Shown piece after piece: positions 53,682-62,049 of a DNA stretch of 64,000 bases (positions within the stretch are counted from its first letter, which is position 1; the number at the start of each line of letters is the position of its first letter). The notes under the pieces were generated by a model that saw only the letters and a program-made list of their open reading frames with translations, was not told the origin of the DNA and searched no databases. The position numbers were made by a program, and so were the translations under genes. Where the stretch lies: NCBI RefSeq assembly GCF_001612945.1, contig NZ_BDBK01000007.1, forward strand, positions 124,001-188,000, in the 5' to 3' direction. This DNA is from Nocardia inohanensis NBRC 100128. Its GTDB lineage: Bacteria; Actinomycetota; Actinomycetes; Mycobacteriales; Mycobacteriaceae.

Positions 53682-55481
53682 CTAGCCCGGCAGCACGCGG
53701 ATGCGCTGCATCATGTCGTGGTCGGCGTGGTCGAGATTGTGGCAGTGCCAGACGTACCCGCGGATTTCACCGTGGCCGGACATGGCTTCGGCGGAGTGCG
53801 AAACCGTCAGCGGGGCATCGGGGTCGAAGCCCAATTCCGCGACGGACGGCCAGTGCACGATGATCCGGGTAATGGTGTCGGTCGGGCATTCGACGGTGTC
53901 TTTCCAGCCGTATTCCCAGGGCGGGGGGAGCTGTTGCGGCGTGAAGGCGTAGGCGTCCGCCGATGGGGCCCAACGGGTTCCGTAGGCGGGCGGGTAATTG
54001 TTTGCCCAATACAGCGAGGTGAGGATGGGCTGGCGGCCCAGGACGCGCAGGCGGGCCAGGTGGATGTGGATGGGGTGATCGAAAGGGGTGGTGTTGACGA
54101 TGTCCCACTGTTCGACGGTGCCGGCTCGGGCGAAATCGATGTCGTCGCTGAGGAATGCGAGATTGTTGAGGGACATGAGGGTCGGGAAGACAGCCGCGGT
54201 ACGGGAGTCGTCATTGAGCCCGATCAGGGTCATGGTGCGAACCGGGCCGGGCGGGTAGACCGGATCCAGCGGCGGCGGCAGTCCGGGGCCGCCGCGCAAG
54301 CGGTCCGGGACGGCGGCGGGCGGGCCGTCGCCCTGTACCGAGAAGCGCATGATGCGGCGGAGTTCGGGGGCCATGAAGACGGTGTTGCCGAGGTCGTTCT
54401 TGGCGGTGTTGATCAGCTCCAGCTGGGCGCCGTCGCCGAGGAAGCGGAAATCGACCAGGAGGTCGACTCTTTCGCCGGGGCTGACCCGGATGGAGGGAGT
54501 GGGGACCGGGGCGTCCAGCAGGCCCAGGTCACCGCCGATCGCGTAGAACGGCATGCCGTTGTCGAACTCGAAAATGTATGGGCGGGAATTGGATCCGTTG
54601 AGGACCCGAAAACGGTAGACGGTGCGGCGTACCGGGAGATAAGGCCAGACCTTGCCGTTGACGCAGCAGACGTCACCGAATTGACCGGATTGGTTGTAGC
54701 CCTCCGGAATATAGGTGGCCGTCATCGGCTGGACGGTGCCGTCGGGGTTGAACGTGCGGTCTTGCACGATCAGCGCTATCTCGAACTCCCCGGCGGGTAG
54801 ACCGAGGGGATTGTCGGCCGCCCCGGTGTCGAAATCGTCTCGCACGTAATACATTCCGGCCAGCCCGGCTTGAATGTTCAGCCGGGTGATGCCCATGGCG
54901 TGGTCGTGATACCAGAGGGTGGCGGCTTCCTGGCGGTTGCCGTATTCGTAGTGCGCGTGGCCGCCGTTGCGGAAGGCGATGAGCGGATGGCCGTCGGAGT
55001 CGGGCGAGTTCTCGCCGCCGTGCAGGTGGACGGTGAAGCGCGGATCGGTGCGATCCAGTTCGGTGACGCCGTGCATGGTCAGATCGATGTGCGGGGCGAG
55101 GGGGTGTGCGCCGAGTTCGTTGCGGAAGGTGATGCGGGCGGATTGCCCTTGCCGCGCTTCGAGATTCGGCCCCAGTACGGGTTGCCCGAAGCCCCAGGTG
55201 CGGGTCTCGGGCAGGTCCCGATGGTATTTGTGCATGCCCGCCATCGCGGCCAATTCTCCTGCCGCAGCCCGGGTTTCGATGATCGGCAGCTCGTCCACGA
55301 ACGGCGCCAGCACCGGTGAGTGATAGTTCAGCGGCGTGATTGGTGGCGGATCGATGGGCGGAACCGGCAGGGGGAAGGGCGGCAGCGGGGAGGGATCGGC
55401 GAAGGCTTTCGCGCCGACGCCGAGCCCGAACGCGGCGAGGGCTCCCAGCAGGAACCCTCGCCTCGGCAGGTTCTCGCCCAT
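53682..55481 (-). CDS. Tat-exported multicopper oxidase
   Basis: A 599-residue protein with a twin-arginine signal (R7-R8, LPRRGFLLGALAAFGLGVGAKAFA) and all copper-binding motifs: HLHGGEN, WYHDHAMGITRLN, HPIHIHLARL and WHCHNLDHADHDMMQ, the last giving the type 1 Cys with a Met axial ligand. Three cupredoxin domains are implied. It resembles CotA/phenoxazinone-synthase-type laccases. The substrate could be phenols or Cu(I). It lies between the permease side and fadA6 but faces the same way as fadA6, separated by an inverted repeat. No KstR2 site is near, so it may not belong to the regulon. Confidence 0.9.
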   Translation of the reverse strand: MGENLPRRGFLLGALAAFGLGVGAKAFADPSPLPPFPLPVPPIDPPPITPLNYHSPVLAPFVDELPIIETRAAAGELAAMAGMHKYHRDLPETRTWGFGQPVLGPNLEARQGQSARITFRNELGAHPLAPHIDLTMHGVTELDRTDPRFTVHLHGGENSPDSDGHPLIAFRNGGHAHYEYGNRQEAATLWYHDHAMGITRLNIQAGLAGMYYVRDDFDTGAADNPLGLPAGEFEIALIVQDRTFNPDGTVQPMTATYIPEGYNQSGQFGDVCCVNGKVWPYLPVRRTVYRFRVLNGSNSRPYIFEFDNGMPFYAIGGDLGLLDAPVPTPSIRVSPGERVDLLVDFRFLGDGAQLELINTAKNDLGNTVFMAPELRRIMRFSVQGDGPPAAVPDRLRGGPGLPPPLDPVYPPGPVRTMTLIGLNDDSRTAAVFPTLMSLNNLAFLSDDIDFARAGTVEQWDIVNTTPFDHPIHIHLARLRVLGRQPILTSLYWANNYPPAYGTRWAPSADAYAFTPQQLPPPWEYGWKDTVECPTDTITRIIVHWPSVAELGFDPDAPLTVSHSAEAMSGHGEIRGYVWHCHNLDHADHDMMQRIRVLPG

Positions 55482-55553
55482 GATCTTGCTGATTCTCCAT
55501 GGGGAATCAGCGGGGGCCGGGAGCTCTCGCCGTTTCGTTATAGAAATGGTCCA

Positions 55554-55578
55554 TTGACCTGAAATGGCTTCAGGTCAA
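55554..55578 (-). terminator. hairpin between fadA6 and the oxidase gene
   Basis: Perfect 10-base arms TTGACCTGAA and TTCAGGTCAA with a 5-base loop, eight bases past the fadA6 stop on the minus strand. It could also be an operator for the oxidase gene, whose start lies 72 bases further. Confidence 0.55.
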
Positions 55579-55585
55579 CGGCAAC

Positions 55586-56770
55586 TCAGCCCAGGCGCTC
55601 GATAATGGTGACGTTCGCGGTGCCGCCGCCCTCGCAGATGGTGAGCAGGCCGTAGCGGCCGTTGACCCGCTCCAGCTCATTGAGCAGCGAGGCGAACAGC
55701 TTGGCCCCGGTCGCGCCCAGCGGGTGGCCGAGCGCGATGGCGCCGCCGTTGCGGTTGACCTTCTCCGGGTCCGCGCCGGTCTCCTTGATCCAGGCCAGCA
55801 CCACCGACGCGAAGGCCTCGTTGATCTCGATGACATCGATATCGTCGATGGTCAGGCCGGTCTTCTCCAGCGCCCACTTGGTGGCCGGAATCGGCGCGGT
55901 GAGCATGTAGATCGGGTCCGCGCCGCGCGCGCTCACGTGGTGGATGCGGGCGCGCGGGGTCAGCCCGTACTCGGCGACCGCCCAGTCCGAGGCGAGCAGG
56001 GTGGCCGACGCGCCGTCGGAGATCTGCGAGGCCAGTGCCGCGGTGATGCTGCTGCCCGGGGCCAGCGGCTGCAATCCGGCCATCTTCTCCAGGGTGGTCT
56101 CGCGCGGGCCCTCGTCGATCCAGAAATCGCCGACCGGCACGATCTCGCTGTCGAACTTGCCCTCCACGATGGCCTTGCGGGCGCGCTCGTGCGAACGCAG
56201 CGCCCACTCCTCCATATCGCGGCGCGAGATGCCCCACTTCTCGGCGATCATGTGCGCCGAATTGAACTGCGTCACTTCACCGGTGCCGTACCGGTGATCC
56301 CAGCCCTGCGCGCCCACGAACGGGGAATCGAAGCCGTACTGCTGACCCGCCAGCATGGCCGCCGAGATCGGGATGGCGCTCATGTTCTGCACGCCGCCCG
56401 CCACGATCACCTCGTTGGTGCCCGCCATGATGGCCTGCGCGCCGAAGCTGATGGCCTGCTGCGAGGAGCCGCACTGCCGGTCCACGGTCACGCCCGGCAC
56501 GTGCTCGGGATACCCGGCCGCCAGCCACGCGGTGCGCGCGATATTGCCGGCCTGCGGTCCGATGGTGTCGCAGCAGCCGAACACCACGTCCTCGACGAAC
56601 TGCGGGTCGAGCTGGGTGCGGCCCATCAGGCCGTTCAGCGCCGCCGCGCCCAGATCGGCCGGGTGCACGCCGGCGAGCGAGCCGCCGCGCTTGCCGACGG
56701 GGGTGCGCACGGAGTCGATCACGTACGCCTCCCGCATGGGCGCGTATTGGCGGCGGGACGGTGCAGACAT
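55586..56770 (-). CDS. fadA6: thiolase FadA6 of ring C/D catabolism
   Basis: A 394-residue thiolase, homologue of Rv3556c. Nucleophile Cys is in VTVDRQCGSSQQAIS; the other catalytic residues are in [21 protein letters not shown] (His) and CEGGGTANVTIIERL (Cys). It cleaves the propionyl-type chain on HIP-CoA to give the hydrindane acyl-CoA. ATG at 56770 has AGGAG seven bases before it; an internal ATG at 56737 matches the mycobacterial start but lacks a ribosome site. It lies 26 bases downstream of kstR2 on the same strand, so the two are co-transcribed and the KstR2-bound promoter controls both. Confidence 0.93.
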   Translation of the reverse strand: MSAPSRRQYAPMREAYVIDSVRTPVGKRGGSLAGVHPADLGAAALNGLMGRTQLDPQFVEDVVFGCCDTIGPQAGNIARTAWLAAGYPEHVPGVTVDRQCGSSQQAISFGAQAIMAGTNEVIVAGGVQNMSAIPISAAMLAGQQYGFDSPFVGAQGWDHRYGTGEVTQFNSAHMIAEKWGISRRDMEEWALRSHERARKAIVEGKFDSEIVPVGDFWIDEGPRETTLEKMAGLQPLAPGSSITAALASQISDGASATLLASDWAVAEYGLTPRARIHHVSARGADPIYMLTAPIPATKWALEKTGLTIDDIDVIEINEAFASVVLAWIKETGADPEKVNRNGGAIALGHPLGATGAKLFASLLNELERVNGRYGLLTICEGGGTANVTIIERLG

Positions 56771-56796
56771 TCTGAACTCCTACTGCTGAGCTGGAA

Positions 56797-57405
56797 CTAT
56801 GCGTGCTGTTCGGGATTGACGAGACCGTCGAGCACGATGGTGAGGTATTGCTTGGCGAGGCTGTCCACGGTGATGCGGCCGCCGGGCTGGTACCAGCGCA
56901 CCGACACCCAGACGGTGTCGCGCAGGAACCGGTAGGCCAGTTCGATATCCATCTCGGGACGGAAGCTGCCGTCTTCGACGCCGGTGGTGAGCACCTGGTG
57001 CCAGAGTTCGCGGAACTCCTTGTTGTACTCGTCGATATAGCCGAATCGCGGTGTGCCGCTGAGGCGTTTGGCCTCGGCCTGGTAGATGGCGACGGCGGCG
57101 TGGAAGCGGTCGAAGGATTCGTAGGACGCGATCACCAGGGCTTCGAGGGTGTCGCGGGCGGGGAGCCCGGCGCCGACGATCTCGCGGTAGCGGCCGAAGA
57201 GGTCGTCGAGGAAGCCGCGGAGGATTTCGTCCACCATGGCTTCCTTGGAATCGAAGTGGTGATAGAGGGACCCGGATAGAATCCCGGCGGCGTCGGCAAT
57301 GTCTCGAACCGTGGTCGCGCGCAGTCCTCGCTCGGCGAAGAGGTTGGCGGCAAGACCGAGCAGCTCGTTACGACGTGCTGATTTCGTCGGGTCTGGTGAG
57401 GTCAC
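56797..57405 (-). CDS. kstR2: KstR2, TetR-type repressor of ring C/D sterol catabolism
   Basis: A 202-residue TetR regulator. The DNA-binding part is RRNELLGLAANLFAERGLRATTVRDIADAAGILSGSLYHHFDSKEAMV. The C-terminal domain binds HIP-CoA, the known KstR2 inducer. It is next to fadA6, the same place as Rv3557c. The GTG at 57405 begins VTSPDPTKSARRNEL; upstream residues in the open frame (to 57444) run through the KstR2 operator and are unlikely to be coding. A palindromic KstR2-type site lies 14 bases upstream, so it probably represses itself. Confidence 0.93.
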   Translation of the reverse strand: MTSPDPTKSARRNELLGLAANLFAERGLRATTVRDIADAAGILSGSLYHHFDSKEAMVDEILRGFLDDLFGRYREIVGAGLPARDTLEALVIASYESFDRFHAAVAIYQAEAKRLSGTPRFGYIDEYNKEFRELWHQVLTTGVEDGSFRPEMDIELAYRFLRDTVWVSVRWYQPGGRITVDSLAKQYLTIVLDGLVNPEQHA

Positions 57406-57419
57406 TCCGCCAATATACA

Positions 57420-57437
57420 ACCAAGCATTTGCTTGGT
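57420..57437. promoter_or_regulatory. KstR2 operator at the kstR2 promoter
   Basis: ACCAAGCATTTGCTTGGT, arms ACCAAGCA and TGCTTGGT with a 2-base centre, a perfect inverted repeat. One base differs from AnCAAGnnCTTGnT (T for C). It lies just upstream of kstR2 and is consistent with autoregulation. Confidence 0.9.
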
Positions 57438-57453
57438 CCACCAAGGTTCCCGT

Positions 57454-58212
57454 TCAGCGCACGGAATATCGGAGCGGCGAGGACACCGACAGGTCCGCGA
57501 GCAGGCGATCGCAGATGATGATCGGGGAGACGCCCGCTCGCGCCATCCGGGCCACCAGCGCCAATCTTCGCTCCGGACTGTCCCATTCGACGGTCAGCGG
57601 ATCGCGGCCCGGTCCGGCGTCCACGGTCGCCATCACGCGCGGTGGTCCGCCGTCGTCGTTGGGTTCCTCGATTATTTTGAGCACCATCCCGCGCTGCCAT
57701 GCCCGATATGTCTCCATATCCGCACCGACCACCAATTTGTCGGTGGCATCGCACAACCCCTTGGCTATGTTGTCGGCGAAGGTGAGGCGGTCGGCGTGCT
57801 GACGCTGGCTGGCTCGGACGACTTCGAGGAGATCCGCCCGTACTTCGCACAACAGCGCCGTGCGTTTGCGACGGCGCTGTTGTACTTCGGTATCGAGGTA
57901 GCCGACCTCGCGGGACAAACCCAGGCGGCGGGCCCGGTCACGATCGCGGATCATGTCGCGGCGCAGCGCTCCGCGCGGATCGCGGGCCACGTCGCTTTCG
58001 TCCACCACATGCTGTTCGAGGATCTGCGCCGCGCGCATGGCGGTGGCGCACTCGGAATCGTGGTCGAGCAGCTCGGCACCCAGGGTCAATGCCGCCATGA
58101 CGGCATTGTCGAGTCTTCGCCGCGCGAGAACTACCTCGCGCACCAGCTCGAGTTCGAATTCCTCGAGGGCTTGATGTTCGGGGGTTGTTTGTTGATGGCG
58201 ATCCGGACCCAT
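57454..58212 (-). CDS. hypothetical protein, helical
   Basis: A 252-residue protein of unknown family. It is charged and mostly helical (EEFELELVREVVLARRRLDNAVMAALTLGAELLDHDSECATAMRAAQILEQHVV, then RRLGLSREVGYLDTEVQQRRRKRTALLCEVRADLLEVVRASQ), with a C-terminal part rich in strands (GMVLKIIEEPNDDGGPPRVMATVDAG, RLALVARMARAGVSPIIICDRLLADL). No signal peptide or membrane segments. ATG at 58212 is the first with coding character. Its stop lies 17 bases from the KstR2 operator of kstR2, so its role in the regulon is not clear. Confidence 0.6.
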   Translation of the reverse strand: MGPDRHQQTTPEHQALEEFELELVREVVLARRRLDNAVMAALTLGAELLDHDSECATAMRAAQILEQHVVDESDVARDPRGALRRDMIRDRDRARRLGLSREVGYLDTEVQQRRRKRTALLCEVRADLLEVVRASQRQHADRLTFADNIAKGLCDATDKLVVGADMETYRAWQRGMVLKIIEEPNDDGGPPRVMATVDAGPGRDPLTVEWDSPERRLALVARMARAGVSPIIICDRLLADLSVSSPLRYSVR

Positions 58213-58284
58213 GGGTCGCGCCCTTCGACTATGCGGAACCGGCCTAAACCAGGATTGCACAAGCACGCCACCGCCGCGCCAGCC

Positions 58285-58306
58285 ATTTTTGCTCTCGGGC
58301 AAAAAT
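58285..58306. repeat. AT-rich inverted repeat beside the ipdF terminator
   Basis: ATTTTTGC and GCAAAAAT arms with a 6-base loop. Together with 58310-58341 it makes a double hairpin; on the minus strand the T-run following the larger stem falls in its first arm. Confidence 0.6.
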
Positions 58307-58309
58307 AAC

Positions 58310-58341
58310 CACTGCCGCGCCCCCTGGGGAACGCGGCAGTG
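58310..58341 (-). terminator. terminator of the ipdF-fadE30 operon
   Basis: Perfect 10-base arms CACTGCCGCG and CGCGGCAGTG. On the minus strand it is followed by GTTATTTTTGCC, a good T-rich tail, 78 bases past the ipdF stop. Confidence 0.8.
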
Positions 58342-58419
58342 AGAAAAACTGCGACCGGGCGACACAGCTTTTCGCTTTGCCCGAACGCTCTAATTCAATT
58401 GTGCGAGTGCAATTTCGAG

Positions 58420-59214
58420 TCAGGCGCGCTGACTGGAAATCGACACCACCTCACCGGTCAGGTAGGTGGTGTAGTCGCTCGCCAGCATGGCGATGGTCGC
58501 GGCGACCTCCCACGGCTCGGCCGCGCGGCCGAACGCCTCGCCGGCGGCCAGGCGATCGAGGAGATCGGCGGAGGTGACCTTGTCCAGGAAGGCGTGCCGG
58601 GCGATGGACGGGGCGACGGCATTGATGCGCACGCCGTACTCGGCGGCCTCCACCGCACTGCACCGGGTCAGCGCCATGACGCCCGCCTTGGCCGCGGCGT
58701 AGTGAGCCTGGCCGTGCTGGGCGCGCCAGCCGAGGACCGAGGCGTTGTTGACGATGACGCCGCCGTGGCCGGCCTCGCGGAAGTACTTGAGCACGGCGCG
58801 GGTGGCGCGGAAGGTGCCGTTCAGGGTGATGTCGAGGACCTTGTCCCACTGCTCGTCGGTCATGTCGACGACGGGCACCTCGCCGCCCAGCCCGGCATTG
58901 TTGACCATGATGTCGATGCGGCCCAGCGCGGCGACGGCCCCGGTGATCAAAGCGTCGACCTGCTCGGTGGAGCTGACGTCACACGGCACGGAAGCGATTC
59001 GGCGGTCCGGGAATTCGGCCTTCAGCGCCTCTTCGGTCTCCTTCAGCCGACGCTCGTGCCAGTCGGAGACGACGACATCGGCGCCCTCGGAGAGCAGCCG
59101 GCGCGCGGTGGCCGAACCGATGCCGGTACCGGCGGCCGCGGTGACGACCGCGGTCTTGCCCGCGAGCAGGTTGTGGCCGCCGACGATTTCGGGGGCGATG
59201 GACAGATCACTCAC
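58420..59214 (-). CDS. ipdF: SDR IpdF of ring C/D catabolism
   Basis: A 264-residue SDR (homologue of Rv3559c, 262 residues). Motifs: VTAAAGTGIGSATARRL (cofactor loop), VNNAGLGGEVPVVDM, catalytic Ser in VNNASVLGWRAQHG and Tyr/Lys in HYAAAKAG. It oxidises the 5-hydroxyl of the HIP-derived CoA ester (5-OH-HIC-CoA). GTG at 59214 overlaps the fadE30 stop as GTGA, so the two are translationally coupled. Confidence 0.9.
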   Translation of the reverse strand: MSDLSIAPEIVGGHNLLAGKTAVVTAAAGTGIGSATARRLLSEGADVVVSDWHERRLKETEEALKAEFPDRRIASVPCDVSSTEQVDALITGAVAALGRIDIMVNNAGLGGEVPVVDMTDEQWDKVLDITLNGTFRATRAVLKYFREAGHGGVIVNNASVLGWRAQHGQAHYAAAKAGVMALTRCSAVEAAEYGVRINAVAPSIARHAFLDKVTSADLLDRLAAGEAFGRAAEPWEVAATIAMLASDYTTYLTGEVVSISSQRA

Positions 59215-60431
59215 GGTCGAGCCTCTCGGGGAAGTCCGAGCACCCGCTCGGAGATGATGTTGCGCTGCACTTCGTTCGAGCCGCCGTAGATGGTGTCGGC
59301 CCGGCTGAAGAGGAACAGCCTTTGCCAGGCATTGAGATCGTCGTCCGCGGCGTCGGCGATGAGGCCGGGCGCGCCGAGCACATCCATGGCCAGCTCGCCC
59401 AGATCGCGATGCCAGTTGGCCCAGAGCAGTTTGGTGACCGATGCCTGACCGGCGGCGGTGCGGGCATCGACGGAGGCTCCGTCGTGACCGGATTCCAGGG
59501 TGCGCAGCACGTGCGCGCGCAGCACCCGCAGGCCGACCCACGCCTGGTCCAGGCGGGCGGCGATGACCGGATCGTCGATGGCGCCGTTGTCGCGGGCGAC
59601 GACCTCGAGATCGGCGAGCTCCCGCGCGTAGCGGATCTGCTGGCCGACGGTGGAGATGCCACGCTCGAAGGTGAGCGTGCCCATGGCGACCTTCCAGCCG
59701 TCACCGGGCTGCCCGACCACGAGATCGGCTGCGGTGCGGGCGTTCTCGAAGAACACCTCGTTGAACTCCGCGGTGCCGGTGAGCTGGACGATGGGCCGCA
59801 CCTCGACGCCCGGCTGCTTCATGGGAACCAGCAGGTAGGACAGGCCGTGATGGCGGCTGGAGCCCTTCTCGGTGCGGGCGACCACGAAGCACCAGTCGGA
59901 CAGGTGCGCGAGGGAGGTCCAGACCTTCTGGCCGTTGATGACCCATTCGTCGCCGTCGAGGTAGGCGGAGGTCTGGACGGCGGCGAGGTCGGAGCCCGCG
60001 CCCGGTTCGGAGTAACCCTGGCACCAGAGTTCGGTGACATTGCGGATGCCCGGGAGGAAGCGCTGCTTCTGTTCCTCGGTGCCGAAGGCGATGACGGTCG
60101 GGCCGAGCAGTTCCTCACCGAGGTGCGAAACCCGGCTCGGCGCATCGGCCTTGGCGTACTCCTCGTGGAAGATGACCTGCTGCGCCAGCGTCGCGTCGCG
60201 GCCGCCCCACTCCTTGGGCCAGCCCAGACAGGTCAGACCGGCGGCGGCCAGGGCGCGGTCCCATTCGAGACGCTCCTCGAAGGCCTCGTGCTCGCGCCCG
60301 GGACCACCCAGACCGCGCAGCTCGCGGAACTGGCCGTTCAGGTTCTCGGCCAGCCAATCCCGCACTTCCGCGCGGAACTCGGCGTCTGCACGGGGCTCTG
60401 TCCCGGTGGCCGGTTCGGGGGTCTGGATCAT
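59211..60431 (-). CDS. fadE30: acyl-CoA dehydrogenase FadE30
   Basis: A 406-residue acyl-CoA dehydrogenase (homologue of Rv3560c). Marks are CLGWPKEWGGRDATLAQQVIF, WCQGYSEPGAGSDLAAVQTSA, NGQKVWTSLAHLSDWCFVVAR and the C-terminal FSRADTIYGGSNEVQRNIISERVLGL. It introduces the double bond in 5-OH-HIP-CoA after FadD3 has made the thioester. ATG at 60431 lies 22 bases downstream of the KstR2 site; a GTG at 60437 is also possible. First gene of a two-gene operon with ipdF, divergent from fadD3. Confidence 0.92.
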   Translation of the reverse strand: MIQTPEPATGTEPRADAEFRAEVRDWLAENLNGQFRELRGLGGPGREHEAFEERLEWDRALAAAGLTCLGWPKEWGGRDATLAQQVIFHEEYAKADAPSRVSHLGEELLGPTVIAFGTEEQKQRFLPGIRNVTELWCQGYSEPGAGSDLAAVQTSAYLDGDEWVINGQKVWTSLAHLSDWCFVVARTEKGSSRHHGLSYLLVPMKQPGVEVRPIVQLTGTAEFNEVFFENARTAADLVVGQPGDGWKVAMGTLTFERGISTVGQQIRYARELADLEVVARDNGAIDDPVIAARLDQAWVGLRVLRAHVLRTLESGHDGASVDARTAAGQASVTKLLWANWHRDLGELAMDVLGAPGLIADAADDDLNAWQRLFLFSRADTIYGGSNEVQRNIISERVLGLPREARP

Positions 60432-60453
60432 GCTCACGTCCGTAGAGTAACCT

Positions 60454-60467
60454 ACCAAGCACTTGCT
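60454..60467. promoter_or_regulatory. KstR2 operator between fadE30 and fadD3
   Basis: ACCAAGCACTTGCT, identical to the 46943 site over all 14 positions, in the 70-base gap between divergent fadE30 and fadD3. Confidence 0.93.
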
Positions 60468-60501
60468 TTGTTAGACCCATTCCCGGACGGCAGGAACACC
60501 C

Positions 60502-62049
60502 GTGACATCTCCTCCGCAGACCACACCGCTCGCCCTACACGCGGCCGCGGCCACCCATGGTGACGCCGCCGCTGTCGGCGATGGTGATGTCCGTCTGAGC
60601 TGGTCGCAACTGCTGGACTCGGTCCGTGAGACTGCGCGTGCGCTGCTGGCGCGCGGTATTCAGCGGGGCGACCGCATCGGCATCTGGGCTCCCAATACCC
60701 ATCACTGGGTGACGGCGGTGCTCGCGACGCACTATGTCGGGGCGGCCATCGTTCCTTTGAATACGCGGTACGTCGCGGACGAGGCGGCCGATGTGCTGTC
60801 GCGAGTGGATGCCAAGGCGCTGTTCATCGCGGGCACCTTCCTCGGGCGCGACCGGTTGAGCGAATTGCGGGCGGCGGCACCGGAACTCGGGATCGAGACG
60901 GTCATCGTGATTCCGTCCGAGGTCGAGGAGCCGGTGGCCGATGCCATCGTGTGGTCCGAGCTCGCCAAGCTGGCCGAAGCGGTCAGCGTGGAAGACGTTG
61001 TGGCGCGGGCCGAATCGGTGTCGCCGGAGGACCTGTCCGACATTCTCTTCACCTCCGGGACCACCGGGCGCAGCAAGGGCACGCTGATCGCGCATCGGCA
61101 GGCCCTCGCCGGTGCGCGGGCGTGGGCCGAATGCGCGACGCTGAACGCGAGCGACCGGTACCTGGTGGTGCCGCCGTTCTTCCACAACTTCGGTTACAAG
61201 GCGGGCATTCTCGCGTGCCTGGTGACCGGTGCGAGCATCATTCCGCAGGCCACCTTCGATGTGCCGGAGACCATGCGGCTCGTTCACGACGAGGGCATCA
61301 CCGTGCTGACCGGGCCGCCGACGATCTATCAGACGATCCTGGAGCATCCGGCGCGGCACGATGCCGATCTGTCGTCGCTGCGGGTCGCGGTCACCGGTGC
61401 GGCCACGGTGCCGGTCGTGCTCATCGAAAGAATGCGCGGTGAACTGCAATTCGATGTGGTGCTGACCGCGTACGGGCTGTCGGAGTCCGGTGGGTTCGGG
61501 ACCATGTGCCGGCCCGAGGACGACGCGGAGACCATCGCCAACACCTGCGGGCGGGCGATCGGTGACTTCGAGATCAAGCTGGCCGACAATGGCGAGCTGC
61601 TGATCCGCGGGTCGCAGGTGATGCTGGGCTACCTCGACGATCCGCAGGCCACCGCGGACACCATCGACAAGGATGGCTGGCTGCACACCGGTGACGTCGC
61701 GATCATCGATGAGCGCGGGTATCTGAAGATCACCGACCGGCTCAAGGACATGTACATCTCCGGCGGGTTCAATGTGTACCCGGCCGAGGTGGAGCAGGCC
61801 CTGGCCCGGCTCGAAGGCGTCGCCGAGACCGCCGTCATCGGGATCGAGGACGAGCGCATGGGCGAGGTCGGCAAGGCGTTCGTGGTGCGCAAGCCGGGTT
61901 CCGATTTGACCGTCGAAGATGTTGTGGCGCATGCCAAGACGCTGCTCGCCAACTTCAAGGTGCCGCGCTTCGTGGAGTTCCGCGACGCGCTGCCCTACAG
62001 CGCCGCCGGGAAGGTACTCAAGCGGCAACTACGTGAGGAGAAGGCGTGA
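60502..62049 (+). CDS. fadD3: HIP-CoA synthetase FadD3
   Basis: A 515-residue adenylate-forming CoA ligase (homologue of Rv3561, 507 residues). ILFTSGTTGRSKGT is the ATP loop, VVLTAYGLSESGGFG the A5-type motif, and DRLKDMYISGGFNVYPAEVEQALARLEGVAETAVIGIEDERMGE the hinge and C-domain, closing with PYSAAGKVLKRQLREEK. FadD3 loads CoA on the hydrindane propionate (HIP), the first step of ring C/D breakdown. GTG at 60502 follows GGCAGGAA. It overlaps the next gene by four bases (GTGA). Confidence 0.94.
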   Translation: MTSPPQTTPLALHAAAATHGDAAAVGDGDVRLSWSQLLDSVRETARALLARGIQRGDRIGIWAPNTHHWVTAVLATHYVGAAIVPLNTRYVADEAADVLSRVDAKALFIAGTFLGRDRLSELRAAAPELGIETVIVIPSEVEEPVADAIVWSELAKLAEAVSVEDVVARAESVSPEDLSDILFTSGTTGRSKGTLIAHRQALAGARAWAECATLNASDRYLVVPPFFHNFGYKAGILACLVTGASIIPQATFDVPETMRLVHDEGITVLTGPPTIYQTILEHPARHDADLSSLRVAVTGAATVPVVLIERMRGELQFDVVLTAYGLSESGGFGTMCRPEDDAETIANTCGRAIGDFEIKLADNGELLIRGSQVMLGYLDDPQATADTIDKDGWLHTGDVAIIDERGYLKITDRLKDMYISGGFNVYPAEVEQALARLEGVAETAVIGIEDERMGEVGKAFVVRKPGSDLTVEDVVAHAKTLLANFKVPRFVEFRDALPYSAAGKVLKRQLREEKA

